The notes beneath the pieces are model-generated. The model made no database searches, was not told the DNA's origin, and worked only from the letters and a program-made list of their open reading frames with translations. This document shows, piece by piece, positions 63,912 through 64,000 of a stretch of DNA of 64,000 bases. Source of the DNA: Thermodesulfovibrionia bacterium (GTDB lineage Bacteria; Nitrospirota; Thermodesulfovibrionia; UBA6902); NCBI GenBank assembly GCA_030646035.1, contig JAUSMY010000061.1, forward strand, positions 1 to 64,000, written 5' to 3'. The position numbers and the translations under genes were made by a program. Every line of letters starts with the position of its first letter. The first letter of the stretch is position 1.

Positions 63912-64000
63912 TTATCTCCTCCGCTTTTTATTATTATGCCACATAAGGTTTGTTCCGTATATGATTCAGGTCATAATCAGTACATCATAAAAATAAAGAT
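63912..64000. other. right edge, no feature seen
   Basis: 89 bases. It holds the ribosome site of the zinc-ribbon gene; nothing else is recognised. Confidence 0.4.

Overview
The window is about 64 kb of a Gram-negative, anaerobe-type chromosome of moderate GC. The best lineage guess is Nitrospirota (Thermodesulfovibrionia-like). This is an inference from adk-sat-aprBA-qmoABC-hppA, an HspR-controlled dnaJ/clpB operon, a 6S RNA beside dapA/rarA/rny, TatBC, SurA and many lipoproteins. Desulfobacterota cannot be excluded.

Layout. 1-3517 (minus): an O-antigen-ligase/TPR membrane protein followed by a FecR-domain protein that runs off the left edge and ends in tandem 19-residue CxxC repeats. 3807-7795: surA-like, guaB, guaA. 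7943-14142: a glycine-zipper lipoprotein, then an accessory block holding a DUF4258/YgiT-type zinc-finger pair, small proteins, and an AT-rich four-gene membrane operon (coiled-coil membrane protein, vWA protein, MotA/ExbB-like and MotB/ExbD-like proteins). I regard that operon as a candidate undescribed system. 14369-16868: rluB-aspS. 16922-22061: accessory genes including SH3 and TPR proteins, DUF2442/DUF4160, a HEPN-like protein, a degenerate cyclase-like protein, lipoproteins, DUF433 and a HicB-like protein.

22294-33731 is the sulfur-energy module. Sat makes APS and PPi, the membrane pyrophosphatase recovers energy from PPi, AprBA interconverts APS and sulfite, QmoABC links AprBA to the quinone pool, and Adk recycles the AMP. 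No dsr genes are present, so the direction (reduction or oxidation) cannot be read from the window. sat has strikingly different arginine codons from its neighbours.

33872-43680: lipoprotein, a YkgJ-like/glycosyltransferase fusion, moeA, a VKOR-thioredoxin fusion with an in-frame UGA exactly at the first position of its CxxC motif (probable selenoprotein), then dnaJ-hspR-clpB behind a palindromic HspR-type operator. 43691-64000: housekeeping and envelope genes (nagZ-like, Gdt1-type transporter, comF-gpmI-argF-argD, mnmA, HU, ymdB-rny-rarA, 6S RNA, dapA, tatBC) interrupted by a small accessory patch at 47404-49924.

The two strongest leads are the UGA-containing VKOR-thioredoxin protein with a SECIS-like hairpin just downstream, and the four-gene ion-channel/vWA membrane operon at 9893-14142.
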